DNA of 64,000 bases. Origin: Leishmania martiniquensis (taxonomy: Eukaryota > Euglenozoa > Kinetoplastea > Trypanosomatida > Trypanosomatidae). The notes under the pieces were generated by a model. That model worked only from the letters and a program-made list of their open reading frames with translations, did not search any database and was not told the origin of the DNA. Positions 49,853-60,631 of the stretch are shown here, in pieces. Positions within the stretch are counted from its first letter, which is position 1. Each line of letters begins with the position of its first letter. The stretch spans positions 1,073,143-1,137,142 of the forward strand of contig NC_090168.1 of the NCBI RefSeq assembly GCF_017916325.1, given 5' to 3'. The translations under genes were made by a program, and so were the position numbers.

Positions 49853-51766
49853 CGGAATCAGCTGAGTAGAGGAATATGTATCGGGATGTTTCTGTGGAAG
49901 GGTGGAGAAGCTTCTCTGTACCAGTTTGTCCTCACCCCACCCCCACCCCCACCCCTTTCACCTCCCTTCCCCCGTTCTCGTTCCCCTACCCCTCCCCCTT
50001 CGACGTACACACACACACACACAGGCTGGCATTATTTCTACACTGATGGCATAGAGCATGCGCGTTCTTTACAACACAGTTTAAGTGTACCAAAAAAAAG
50101 TAAGAGAGTGACGTTGGGGGGAGAGGGAGGGAGGCGCGCCGCAGGGAAAGTGAAGGACTTGATGGAGCGGACGAAGAGACATGAAGAAAACAAAACGACT
50201 CACAGATATAGTGGGGACGGAGGTGGGTGGGTTGAGAGAGAGAGGGAGGGAGGGAGAGGGGGGTGGGGTGATGGATTCGAAAAAAGAGGGCAGAAGGAGG
50301 AGGAGAAGCGGAGGTGAGGGCAAGAGGACCGTCAATCGAGCGGGATTGGAAAGGGTACGTGGGACATTCAGGCACGAAGAGCGAGAGAGTGGAGGAGTAA
50401 ATCGGACCGGGCTCTCTGGCGCAAGTGCCAGTTTTGAAGGACTGGGCTGGCTACTGAATCTTTTGCAGGGAAAGAGAGGAACGTGGTGGAGATGCGCGCA
50501 AACGCGCAGGCTTGACATGCACTGCACCAGTGACAACTTCCTTCATCACTTGTATGCTTGCACTTCCTCGCTTCTTCGATGCTCCCCCCTTCCCCCCCAG
50601 GCTCCTCGCCTTGACACAGACACACAAATGGAAAAATACCGCTTGATCCCTTCCTGCACATATTTGTATCGCTCCCCCTCACCTCCTCCTCTTCCCGGTG
50701 TTTTACTTTCTCTTCTCTCATTTGTTTCTCTTGCGCAGCCGCCGCGCGTTAACGTTTGTCTCCACCACTAACACAGATATGCTCACAGAAGGCGTCCGAT
50801 TGGCTCTCCCTCATTTTATTTCCTCCTTCGTTTTGCCTTCTGTTTTGTCCCCTTCTGCGTCCTCTCGCTCAGGTGCTCCCATGTAGAGAGGGGTGAGGAT
50901 GCCGCATCCACGACACCGCCGTCTCTTCCTCCCTCCCTCCCTCTCTTTCTCTACCACCACCGCCCACCCCTATGCATCTACCCATCCCCCGCCTGCGTGC
51001 GCGTGAATGGGGAGGGGGAGAGAGGGGGCATCTCGAGAGCGATGCCGTAACAAGACACGCGTTTCTCCTATTTATTTTGTTTGTCTTCACCGGAATAAGC
51101 GGAAAGGGCGCAAAAAAAAAGAGGAAACAGCGCGGACAACAGAGGCGAGACAACATCAAAAAATGCGCCGCCAAAAGGGGAGCGATGGATATGGGCGGAA
51201 CGGAAAAAGAGCGTTCCGGCCGTGGCATGCGGCAGGGAACCCTGCAAGGCACGCATCCAAACGCGTGGCAGGCTCCTCTCCATCGCACACTCGAAAGCGC
51301 AGAGGGGGTAGGCTGAAGGCGAGCATTTGCGCCGGGAAACATGCAGCGTCCAACATCTCTGATGTGTGTGTGTGTGGGTGTGGGGTGTCCCATCTGGTGT
51401 GCGCCTCTCCCTCTGTCGGCTGATTCCGCACAGCGCGACCGCTATTGTTCTTCTGAACGCGACAGTGCTCACCCTTTCACTCCCCCTCGCCTTAACTGGC
51501 CGAGGTCGACATGTCTTCTCTGCTCTTCGGGCAGTTTCTCTGCGTCTCCCTTCCTCCCCACTCCTCACTCTCTTTCTCCCCTCACTCGGAGTCGGGCCCT
51601 GGTACGTATTTGGTGCCCTCTCACCACCGCGCGTGGGGTGCGTGCATCATTTTCTCTTTTTTTGTGGTTGGTCTTTCCGGCAGCGTCACTGGGTGCTTTG
51701 CCCGCCTACACAGCTCGTCTCTCTCACACACACACCCTTTCGCTTTCACCACCTGGCAACGTTAGG
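49853..51766 (+). other. intergenic region
   Basis: 1.9 kb. C-rich runs at 49934-49960, a CA run near 50009-50024, strikingly G/A-rich sequence at 50115-50300 (GAGAGAGAGGGAGGGAGGGAG type) and C/T tracts at 50920-50950 are present. An acceptor-like tract ends at 51683. No gene is seen; the open frames here are tract translations. Confidence 0.65.
51650..51683 (+). promoter_or_regulatory. probable trans-splice acceptor of the GNL3-like gene
   Basis: A TTTTCTCTTTTTTTGTGGTT stretch followed by GGTCTTTCCGGCAG (AG at 51682-51683) lies 83 nt before the ATG at 51767, with no in-frame ATG between. Confidence 0.5.
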
Positions 51767-53464
51767 ATGGGCGGCCACTCCAAAAAGAGCGGTAAGGGTG
51801 GGGGCGGCGCGCATGCGCAGAGGGCTCGTCAGCAGCAGCGACAGGGCCAGGGAAAAGCGCTCAAGAAGGACCTTGGCGTGCCTAACCTAAAGAGTGTGGC
51901 ACAGCGCCTGAGGCAAACAGCGCAGCGGCGCACGCATAGCGTCTTGAGCATTCCTCACACTCCCAAGGCCGAGGACCTCAGCGCCTCTCGGCTAAGCAGT
52001 AGCGGGGGGAACTGTGCAGATTTTGGCTTAGCCGACCGCACGCGCGGGCGCGGCGCTCTCGGGGGAGGCAGCGTCGGCTCTCACATTCGTCGCAAAGCAT
52101 TGCAGCAAGCGGCTCAGGGCGAAGATACCGCTGGCCATGCTGAGTCCACATTAGCGAACCGCCGTCGCGAGCTACTGACGCTGGCGCTGCGTACATCAGA
52201 GAAACTGCGCAACTACGAGGCTCCGATGCAGCTGCACCGCCAGGAAGGGGCCAGCAAGAGCGGCGCTGAGGAGGACGACGTGTGGCAGGAGGATACGACG
52301 CGCCGCGGCCAGGATCGCTCGCTGCGGCGTTTCTTCAAGGAGTTTCATCGCGTCGTCGAAAACTGCGATGTGCTGCTGCAGGTGCTAGACGCCCGAGACC
52401 CGCTCGGCTGCCGGCTCACTCAGCTCGAGAAGAACATCCGCTCCACGTATGGCGAGGAGCGGAAGAAGATAGTGATTGTGCTCAACAAGGCGGACATGCT
52501 GCCCTCAAAGGAGGTGCTCGATGCGTGGATCGACTACTTTGAGCAGCAGGAGCAACTCATGTGCATTCCGTTTGCAGCCACCGCCAAGGGCTCTTTGATG
52601 CAGACGTACGTTGCGAACCTGTTTCGACGCCTGCGCTCACTGGCTCGCAGCAGCGCGACAGGCGAGCGCAAGGCTATCGTTGTCGGTGTCATTGGCTACC
52701 CCAACGTAGGGAAGAGCTCTATCATTAATGCGCTGAAGCGTAAGCACGTCGTCGGCGTTGGTAACGTGCCCGGGTTCACGACAGGCAACACGGAAGTGGA
52801 GCTTCGCTCTGACATTCGCGTGATGGACTGCCCCGGCGTGGTCACCCCCGGTGAGGACAACGGCGACGTGGTCCTGCGCAATGCGATCCGGGTGAGCGAG
52901 CTGACGAACCCGTTTCTGCCAGTGCAGCGACTCCTGCAGCGATGCACGGCCGTGCAGCAGGCCGATGACCACGATAACGCCGATGTCGCCGCGCATCAGG
53001 CACTACGCAACCGTGGGCTGCACCCGCTGGCTTTGTTCTATGGCATCAGCCCGTTTTCTGAGAATGACGTGATGGACTTCATTCACCAGGTTGGCTTGCG
53101 CCGCGGCCGCCTTACGCGCGGTGGCGAGGTGGACGAGGAAGCTACAGCGCGCATGATCCTCACCGACTGGAACGATGGCCGCATTCCGTATTACACGTAT
53201 CCGCCTGCTGTGGACGAGCTCTTCCTGCGGAGTAGCGACGCCTACCGCGCCGTGAACAGCAGCAGCCTCGGTGGTATCGCCGAGGAGGACGGCTTGGAGC
53301 CGGAGCTAGTAGCGGCAAAGGCGCGCGGTGTCACGCTTGATGGGCTGCCCACGTTTCACCTTCACATGGCTATGATCGATCAGCAGAATTCAAAGAAGCG
53401 GTGGAAGCAGAGCGACGTGCGGTGTGACGACCCTGAGGATGACGATGGGGACGAAGTGCTTTAG
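51767..53464 (+). CDS. Nucleostemin/GNL3L-type nucleolar GTPase
   Basis: The product is 565 aa. The frame is open to an ATG at 51341, but that extension is a pyrimidine-tract translation; the protein proper begins MGGHSKKSGKGGGG at 51767, just after the likely splice site. The N-terminus is basic, and KALKKDLGVPNLKS matches the family's short RKDPGIPN motif. The GTPase domain is circularly permuted: G4 VLNKADMLP (about 238), then G1 GYPNVGKSSIINAL (about 309), then G3 DCPGVV (about 354). VLLQVLDARDPLGCR and GVGNVPGFTTG are also typical. The C-terminus has NDGRIPYYTYPP and an acidic tail. Members act in the nucleolus in 60S ribosomal subunit assembly and export. Exact orthology (GNL3, GNL3L/Grn1, or NOG2) needs a tree; the N-terminal motif favours Grn1/GNL3L. 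Confidence 0.9.
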   Translation: MGGHSKKSGKGGGGAHAQRARQQQRQGQGKALKKDLGVPNLKSVAQRLRQTAQRRTHSVLSIPHTPKAEDLSASRLSSSGGNCADFGLADRTRGRGALGGGSVGSHIRRKALQQAAQGEDTAGHAESTLANRRRELLTLALRTSEKLRNYEAPMQLHRQEGASKSGAEEDDVWQEDTTRRGQDRSLRRFFKEFHRVVENCDVLLQVLDARDPLGCRLTQLEKNIRSTYGEERKKIVIVLNKADMLPSKEVLDAWIDYFEQQEQLMCIPFAATAKGSLMQTYVANLFRRLRSLARSSATGERKAIVVGVIGYPNVGKSSIINALKRKHVVGVGNVPGFTTGNTEVELRSDIRVMDCPGVVTPGEDNGDVVLRNAIRVSELTNPFLPVQRLLQRCTAVQQADDHDNADVAAHQALRNRGLHPLALFYGISPFSENDVMDFIHQVGLRRGRLTRGGEVDEEATARMILTDWNDGRIPYYTYPPAVDELFLRSSDAYRAVNSSSLGGIAEEDGLEPELVAAKARGVTLDGLPTFHLHMAMIDQQNSKKRWKQSDVRCDDPEDDDGDEVL

Positions 53465-54888
53465 TGCGGTCTCGCTGGCGCAGGTATGGAAGGACGCCGG
53501 GAGGAAGGAAGGTGTGGCCGATGCCGATGCCTTATGCGTATGTGCATGTATGCACACGTGTGGGTGTGTCGCTTTATCTTTGCTAGTCTGAGCGGCAACG
53601 CACCCACTAAGAGAGGTGTGGGGCTGGCGAAGGAGCTCGAGCGGCGTGCGTGTTGGTCTTGGGAGAACGCAGAGGAGAGGTACAGAGGTAGAAGATGCAT
53701 AAGCCCTAGTGTTTTCGTGTTGCCTCTTGTCCTGTACTCTTCACCCCCTCCCCCATCCAAATACACTCACACACACACACATACAGACTGGTCTGCTCTC
53801 TCTCTTTCCCGTTAGTCTTTTTCTGCATACCCAAGGCGAGGAAAGAAAGGTACTTCTGCCAACGCCTGCAGAGCGCATGCACACACGTAGGCGTGCCTTG
53901 CATGATCACGCCTGACTCAACGTTAAATTTATAATGCACGTACGCAACCAACAAGAGTACACTGGAACTGAGGCTGTCGTAGACGTTCGGCAGCATGTGC
54001 ACGGATTACGGCAGATAGTGGGGATCTCATCTGTCTACGCGCGTGTGCGTGCCGAACGGGTACGCCTCTGTGGGGCAGGCGTGGCACACAGCATAAAGCC
54101 TGGCGATGTCTTCGATCCTTTTTGCTGCTCGTCATCTTCTTGGCTCTTTCGCCGTAGGCTAGCGGGCTATCGCGCTGCGGGCGGGCTGTGGTGCGTCATC
54201 TATTTCCACTCCGTCATCTAACCCACTGTCCACATGCGCGCCAAGGTGGAGGTGAGGTGGTTCGGATGCGGGGGTGAGGAGGGAGGGGTGGGGTGCACCA
54301 CAGCGCGATTTTCCTGCCGTTTTGCTATCACCTTTTCTTTTCATTCGGGGGATGGGTGCCACTGCTGCTGCTGCTGTTGGTGGCGGCGGTGGTGGTGGTG
54401 ACGGCGTGACATGGGATCTTCTGCCACAGGTGCGCGTATCCTGCGGCCCATCTCGCATGATATCTATTTCAAATTTACCAGGCTCTTCGCTTCTCACCGC
54501 AACCCGCACACACGCATATACACATCTACATACATTATATATATATATACATATACGCACACATCCGCGAAAAGCAGCTGTGCGACTCGCAGACGGGCCG
54601 GTGACGAGTGGTGCCGTGCGCTCTCGTCTCCTTACGATTCCTTCACATAAATATTTGCGCATCTCCTCCCCTCCGACGCACGCTGGCCAGGCGCGGCTCT
54701 CGCGCATCGACAACGCATACGGTATCCCCGCTTCGAAGCACCTTCATAGGTGACTCCCCCAGAGTCGAGCGGCATTGCACGGCCGACTTATCAGTGGCGG
54801 CGTCCTCTTCTATTTCTGGGGCGGAGGCCCCTGGAACCTGAGACGGAGTGGCTTCGCCGAGACGCCGTGCCACGTAAGCGTGTGTACG
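53465..54888 (+). other. intergenic region
   Basis: 1.4 kb. It includes CA runs (53765-53785), a G-rich stretch (54255-54300 and 54360-54405) and a TA repeat at about 54535-54555. A 95-codon ORF at 53934-54221 has no supporting features and is not called. A tract with AG near 54690 may serve DPH2. Confidence 0.6.
54535..54555. repeat. (TA)n microsatellite
   Basis: Short TA run flanked by CATATAC sequence, upstream of DPH2. Confidence 0.85.
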
Positions 54889-57183
54889 ATGTTTCACGAC
54901 GCGCCGGTTGAAGCGGTTGTGGGGGTTCATCGTCACCGTCAGCGATTCACCGGCGCAGCATTCGGAGACGTCGCTGAAGACAAGGCTGCTCAGCTCATCA
55001 TCGATGGCTACCAGCTCCACCATGTCACAGACTTTGTACTGACCGGGACAACTGATAACAATGCGGAAGCCATGGTGCCTCAGCCAGCAGATCCCGTGAC
55101 CGAGTCCTGTGGGGGGGCTACGCCATCGTGTGGCCGGTGCTGCGTTAACACCGCCGCTGTGCCCTCTGGACGAGGTTACCCTTACATGCGTGTCGCCTTG
55201 CAGTTTCCAGACGAGTTGCTGGGTGATGCAGTGGCTGTGGTGCATTGCCTCCATAGCCTCATCACCAGGGATGGGCGTTACGCTGACGCGATACGCCTCA
55301 AAGAGGCAGAGGGCGACGCCAAGGGCGAGCTGCACGGCCTCAACGCCGGCGCACTCTATCCTCTTCGGCCACAAGGACCTGCAGCGCCTGGCGCAGCCGC
55401 ACAGCTTCGCCCTGCTACGATGGACAACCCCCACTGCTCCACGAGCGCGATACGCTTGTTTGTTCTGGCCGACAACACCTTCGGAAGCTGTTGCCCTGAC
55501 GAGATCACCGCTCAGCACTATTCGGCCGACTGCATTGTGCACTTTGGTGACGCGTGCATGAGTCGCTCCACACGCCTGCCGGTCTTATATGTTCACCCAG
55601 TGTTTCATTTCCATGCACTGGCCACTAACGCTGTGAGCGGCGGCGACGGTGCACGGGCGCTGCTGGATGCTGAGGCGACCGTAGTGCTGGAGGTGGTGCA
55701 ACGCGTTGCATCGGCCATTCACCATCGGCTTACTGACTGGTGGGCCACGAAGGCGGAAGCAACCAGAGCCTCTGCCGGAGCGCCTTCCCCATTATGTCCC
55801 CGAATCGCCATTGTGGGCGCCTACTCTGCGAAGGCCATCGTGCAGGCAGCTGAGCGTCGCTGGAGCGCCACGGGCGATCCAAGTCTTCTAGTCGAGTGGC
55901 CCGTCTTCGAAGAGCGCAGTCTCTTGGCCGCGGCTGAGCTGGAAAAGTCGCACAGCCCGAGGTCCACTGAGAAGGCTCATGCCGCCGGCGATTTCCAGGG
56001 CGAGGGCTTCTGGGTCGTGAGCGGTGTCCGCTTCCCGCGCCTGTCCGCATCGCCGTCGCCAACGCCATCCAACGAGGTGCAGTACCTGCTGTTTATTGGC
56101 GGGGCGGACTCTTCGGCGCTAGTGCACGTGCTGGCTGCCGAGCGCTACAACCAGTTCCATTACAGCGAACTATGCCGCGAGTACCTAGAGTGGGACGACG
56201 GTAATACGATGAACAACGTGCCTGTCGTCTGCGTATTGGATGATAACTTCGGCGACATGCCAGCGACGAAGGAGTACCTGCACAGCGCCGTCAGGTGCCT
56301 TGCGGAGGACGGCTCTGCTTCCTCTGTGTACCTCGAGCTGACAGATGCGGTGCAACAGTGGGTGTCTGCCACGTTCGCTGACGGCGTCGCTGCGGCTCTC
56401 GCCACCAAAGAGTGTGTGCGAGCTCAGCAAAAGTTGCAGCGCCGCAGTAGACAGCGTGCATTTAACATCGAGTCCGTGCGGGCCAGCTCCGCCATTGGCA
56501 TCCTTGTTGCATCACTCGCAATCGAGGGCTACTATGAGGTGACGCAGCAGCTCCACCAACTGATTCGGGCTTACGGGAAGCGCAGCTACGTCATCTATGT
56601 TGGCCACCTGAACGAGTTCAAACTGGCGAACTTTGCCGACACACTCGACTGCTTTGTAGCAGTGGCCTGCCCGTACAGTCAGCAGAGCCATTTTCCTGAG
56701 AAGGAGGATGGCTTCATGAAGCCCATCGTGTCGCCGGCCGAGGTGCTTGTTGCGTTGACGAGTGCTGACGACGACGCAAGGGTAGAAGACCAGTACGGCA
56801 TGGCGGCCGTCTACACAGCCTCCTTCCCAACTGTGCTGCAGGCTCTCAAAGACGCTGTGCAGGCGCGGCGAAGTAAACTGGAATCTCGTGCAAGTGGCAC
56901 AGAAGCTTTCACGGCGCAAGGGCAGAATGGTGAGGATGAACGGTGGGCGTCCAGCGGTGCGCTGGTGCGCACCGGCACCGGACGCAGTGGCGGCGCCTTG
57001 GTTGAGCAGTCGTGCTCTCAGGGCGCGCTTGCCCGCCTGTATGACCGCGAGTACGTCGGCCTCGACCCTCGCGTGGGGCAGACGCCGGTTCAGCCGGAGG
57101 TGCTGGAGGGTAAGCACGGCATCGCGCGTGGCTATGCAAAAGAACGGCAAGGGCAGGAAGGTCAGCCACCAGGGTCGCTGTGA
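54889..57183 (+). CDS. DPH2: DPH2, diphthamide biosynthesis subunit
   Basis: The product is 764 aa from the first ATG; the frame is open to 54775 through a TTG. Dph1-Dph2 form the radical-SAM-type iron-sulfur heterodimer that makes the first modification of the EF-2 histidine that becomes diphthamide. Conserved blocks are VALQFPDELLGDAV (about 101), LADNTFGSCCPDEITAQH (about 196-212, with the family's cysteine pair), IVHFGDACMSR, YLLFIGGADSSALVHVL, and a third domain with EGYYEVTQQLHQLI, GHLNEFKLANF and ACPYSQQSHF followed by KPIVSPAEVLVAL. These fit Dph2 rather than Dph1. The protein is much longer than yeast Dph2 (about 530) because of insertions in the first 130 residues and at about 385-410, and a Gly/Gln-rich tail after about 660. 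Confidence 0.92.
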   Translation: MFHDAPVEAVVGVHRHRQRFTGAAFGDVAEDKAAQLIIDGYQLHHVTDFVLTGTTDNNAEAMVPQPADPVTESCGGATPSCGRCCVNTAAVPSGRGYPYMRVALQFPDELLGDAVAVVHCLHSLITRDGRYADAIRLKEAEGDAKGELHGLNAGALYPLRPQGPAAPGAAAQLRPATMDNPHCSTSAIRLFVLADNTFGSCCPDEITAQHYSADCIVHFGDACMSRSTRLPVLYVHPVFHFHALATNAVSGGDGARALLDAEATVVLEVVQRVASAIHHRLTDWWATKAEATRASAGAPSPLCPRIAIVGAYSAKAIVQAAERRWSATGDPSLLVEWPVFEERSLLAAAELEKSHSPRSTEKAHAAGDFQGEGFWVVSGVRFPRLSASPSPTPSNEVQYLLFIGGADSSALVHVLAAERYNQFHYSELCREYLEWDDGNTMNNVPVVCVLDDNFGDMPATKEYLHSAVRCLAEDGSASSVYLELTDAVQQWVSATFADGVAAALATKECVRAQQKLQRRSRQRAFNIESVRASSAIGILVASLAIEGYYEVTQQLHQLIRAYGKRSYVIYVGHLNEFKLANFADTLDCFVAVACPYSQQSHFPEKEDGFMKPIVSPAEVLVALTSADDDARVEDQYGMAAVYTASFPTVLQALKDAVQARRSKLESRASGTEAFTAQGQNGEDERWASSGALVRTGTGRSGGALVEQSCSQGALARLYDREYVGLDPRVGQTPVQPEVLEGKHGIARGYAKERQGQEGQPPGSL

Positions 57184-57813
57184 TGTATGCCGCTCATCTT
57201 CGGTTCTTGGCATGGGACGCGTTGCACTGTGCAGTACTTGTGATTGCCGTTCTTTACACACAGACATATATATATGTATTTGTCTGCTAAGCTATAACAA
57301 ACACAGAGTGAATGAGAAAGCTGAAGGGGGGCGCTGGCGACTACTGGGAACCTGCCAGCCAGGCAAGAAAGCGGTGTGCATCAAGGCGCGGTGAGTGATC
57401 AGACAAGTGAGCGCATGGTAAAGCTGAGGTGCTCGTTGATGCACACATGCGCGAGACCCCTGATGAGGACCCCAAGTCGGTGATTTACATACAAGGTGGA
57501 AGAAAAAAAAGGAATAGGCAAGAGAGAGAACCGCCTGAGGTTTTCCTCGCTTGACGCACTGCCATTGTGGCGGCGCCGCTAACGCACACAGCCTTTCTCT
57601 ATCGTGCACGATGCGTTTCCTGATGTGAGGACTCTCGCATCAACCGCACGCAGACAGGTGGGCGCCGGTTTGTGCACCCGAGCCCTGTCCCTACCCACCA
57701 TCGCTGGCTTCTGCTCGTTTCCTGTTCTTTTTTATTCTCTCTCCCCCTCCGATCACGACGCGCCTTTCGTTTCCCTAAGCGGCTGCCGAGGATCGTTCGT
57801 TTCCGCCTTGCCG
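57184..57813 (+). other. intergenic region
   Basis: 630 bp after DPH2, with a short TA repeat at about 57266-57280 and a C/T-rich tract at 57710-57760. No gene is seen. Confidence 0.65.
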
Positions 57814-59615
57814 ATGGACTTTGGGGAATTGGAGGATCCGCCTCTGGACACCGCGGAGTCGCAGAGACTCGCGAGCGGCGGAGCATGGTGTATGTGACGA
57901 TGCGGCGCCCCAGGCTCAGGCATCGATGAGCGGCCCACTGCAAGGCTCTCCGCGCGCACTGCTACACCTCCCCGCATCAGCGTCGAGAGGCAGCGCTGGA
58001 AAGGGTGTTTCTTCATGGAATCATCAGCAGCAGCCTCACCTCTCGTGAATCCAACAAGGGGGCTCTGCCTGTTTGTGCGCGCGACAACTAGGCAGCCGCT
58101 CGGTGCAGTCTGAACGGCCTAGTGAGACGGCCGTTCGCAGCGCTCGCAGCGAAATCCACGCAGTCTCGGCAAAACAGGAGGCAGGGCCGCGATTGCTATC
58201 GCAGTGCAGGCCGCGAGCCCGATCATGGAGCACGGCGAGAGCGAGCGCCGCTCGGTCACCTTATCCGAACAGCGCTCATGACAGCAGTGCTCGATGCTGC
58301 CCCTCGCACCGTGCTGCCACACCGAAAGCGACGCTGATGATGCCCGCTAGCGGAGCCGCTGCGCCAAGCCGGCACCGGCTCAGTGACCTTCTATTTGAGG
58401 CGAGGAAGAGGTGCTGGCGCTGCCTCTGCTCTCCCTAACCGTGGGCCTAGCGGCTTCCCTGTCGCCCGCGCAAGCGGTGGGGGTGTCGGCGACGCCCTCT
58501 TCCAACCCCCTGACAAAGCGGTAGGCAGCGCTAGTGGTGCAAACGAGAAGTGCTGCTCTCACTGCAGGGGGGCAGAAGAGGTGCTTTCTCGCTGTCCCTG
58601 CAGGCTTGCCCGATACTCCTGCACGCGCGCAATGGCCCTTTCACAAAACGATCTGCGGCCATGCCGTTCGCGCCATTCGGCCACCGATGCGGCGTTGTGA
58701 CTGGTGCTTCCTCTCCGGTAGCGACGGGGGGAGGGCAGCGATTTATCCGCTTCCTCCTCTGGGGCATCGCTCGCAGTCTCAGCGGACGCCTCAGTGAGGC
58801 GGCACATGTCTTCTCATAACTGCCCCCGTGTCTGCGCCTGGCCAGAGAAGCCGCATGCAGGTGTGAGTAGCGACTCTGATGCTTCCACGACTCTCGACCA
58901 GAACCGCCAGGTTACATTGGCAAGCGTCGAGCTGCACCGCTCCAACGCCTCGCACAGCGACCTCTACCCCACGCCGTCGCTTCCGGTGCCGACATGAATG
59001 CCGCCAATTACGGCGTGGGGTCGGCGCGGCTGAGCGCGTGCGGCACCCGACACCACGATCGCGCTGCCAACTCACTCTACCGCAGCCTGTACACCTGCAC
59101 CACGGCGACGCTGCAGCACGCGCCTAACCCCTTATTGGACGCCGCTAGTCTTAGGCGTTTGCGGCCGCTGCGACACAACCAGGCGGAAGGCCCCCATAGC
59201 GGAGTTGCTGACATTGTCTTTCGACGCCAGCATTACGGGCCCTCCTTGCACACCGTCCAGAATGTATATTTGAGTCGCGCAGGCGAATCGGAGCACGGCG
59301 TCCGCAGCACCTCTACTGTGGGTGGCGCAGCTGCCCGAGATCGGCGGGGGGTGGTTGCGTTTCTGCTTGCATCACGCCAGGCGGCCGAGCAAAGAAGAAG
59401 TGGAGGCTCGGGTGACGCACCTTGAGGCGTTTCGTCTGGGCTGCGATGAGCTTCGCATGCGCCTCCTTCACAAGAGTGAAGAGGAGGAGCGTATGTCCAT
59501 CTTGGAGGAGGAGGTGCTTTGGTGCGTCCTGACAGGCAATCCTGTCTGGGAGAGGTGGACGCTTGAGCTGCAGAACTTTTGCGAAGCGAGAGAAGGAGCG
59601 TTGCGTGTTGTCTGA
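57814..59615 (+). pseudogene. Decayed gene with a frameshifted MYND-type zinc finger
   Basis: No single frame is open for long, but protein-like, GC3-rich segments follow one another in changing frames. An ATG at 57814 (MDFGELEDPPLDTAESQRLA) meets a TGA at 57895-57897 in the same frame. Later pieces include EEEVLALPLLSLTVGLAASL (from about 58400), CCSHCRGAEEVLSRC (58551-58595), WPFHKTIC in another frame (58633-58656), NAANYGVGSARLSACG (from 58994) and RLLHKSEEEERMSILEEEVL before a stop at 59613-59615. The two central pieces together resemble a MYND zinc finger: C-x2-C, a cysteine pair, Y, then W-x2-H-x3-C, split by a frame change near 58631. At least five frame changes are needed, too many for ordinary sequencing error. 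It was probably a gene of about 600 codons; its function is unknown. Confidence 0.55.
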
Positions 59616-60243
59616 GGCAAACGCAGCCGGCGGCGGAGCGCTTCTTACCGTCTCTATGTAGGCTTCTTGGCCACTTAGTCTGGGGGTGCCTGTTGTAGGC
59701 GCTACGTGGTAAACCGCCAGCGGCTCGCGCTTCTGTTTGGCACAATCGCTGCGGCTGTGCTCTCCTCGCACCTGCCGCAGCCTCTCAAAAGCGAAACACA
59801 TGGAAAAAGGGTCGTGACTTCATGACAGGTGAAAGGCACCTCTCCCCCTCTTGGCCACTTGCCCGTGGGCCCTCCCACGGCGCGCACGATATATTCCCAT
59901 ACTGGAGGGCATCCACAATTGTACACAGCGTCTGATCTGTGACGCCCCCTCCCTTCCTTCGCCCTTCCCACCCGCTACTTCTTCAGCGTTCTATGCGGGC
60001 AAGGCGCATGCCTCTTTTCTTCGACTGTCGGCAGCTCTGTCCCCGCCTCTCTTCCCACCTGACTTTCCTTGTCCGACGAACCCTCTCTCTTCCTGCCGTG
60101 GCCGCTCCCTTCTTTCCATGCCATCAGTCGTTGCGCAGCGTCCGTCCATGAAGGATCACACATACACACACATACACCGACAACCTCGCCCTCTCTCCCC
60201 ACCGCCTTGAAGCGTCGCCGCATTCCCTGCAGGAAGCATCTAT

Positions 60244-60261
60244 ATCTATATATATATAGAT
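60244..60261. repeat. TA-rich 18-bp palindrome
   Basis: ATCTATATATATATAGAT is perfectly self-complementary, in the 5' flank of the HAD-like gene. Confidence 0.85.
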
Positions 60262-60548
60262 GTAGCCCCGCTACAGTCTATACCCGCACCTTTCTTGGCT
60301 TCGTTTTCTGTCTCTCCCTTCCCTCTTCATTTTCTCCTCCTCCTCCTCTCATCTCAGTCGCTTCTTCTCATTATCTCTCTCCCTCGTTGTCGCGCTCACG
60401 TTCCCTGTGACTACTGTCATTGGCATCACTCTAGTCTGCAGTGCATTTTGCTCGTGTCGCTGCACCTTTTTTTTCTGCTTCCCCGCTCTTCTGCAGCGGG
60501 TGCAGTCGTTCCCTTCCGACCAACGCGCATGTCCATACCGCCGTTCAA

Positions 60549-60610
60549 GTCTCCGCTCTCCCCTCCTCTGCCTCTTACCCCCTCTCCGCTTGCGTCTCTC
60601 TACTCCGCAG
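60549..60610 (+). promoter_or_regulatory. probable trans-splice acceptor of the HAD-like gene
   Basis: A long tract of mostly C and T, ending TCTCTCTACTCCGCAG (AG at 60609-60610), lies 21 nt before the ATG at 60632. This supports that ATG over the upstream open frame. Confidence 0.6.
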
Positions 60611-60631
60611 AGGCGAGGGGCTGAGACAAAG

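Larger units (their letters stand above)
59616..60631 (+). other. intergenic region / HAD-gene 5' UTR
   Basis: About 1.0 kb. It contains a C/T-rich stretch at 59943-60120, CACA-rich sequence at 60158-60175, an 18-bp TA palindrome at 60244-60261 and a strong acceptor tract ending at 60610. The frame of the next gene is open back to 60407 from a GTG without an ATG. No other gene is seen. Confidence 0.65.

Noticed and set aside
51341..51766. N-terminal extension of the GNL3-like protein from an ATG at 51341
   Set aside because: The 142-residue extension is Ser/Leu/Pro/Cys-rich pyrimidine-tract translation and contains a strong splice acceptor; the conserved basic N-terminus starts at 51767.
53934..54221. 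95-codon ATG-initiated ORF between the GNL3-like and DPH2 genes
   Set aside because: Short, Arg/Val/Cys-rich, no domain; consistent with chance in this base composition.
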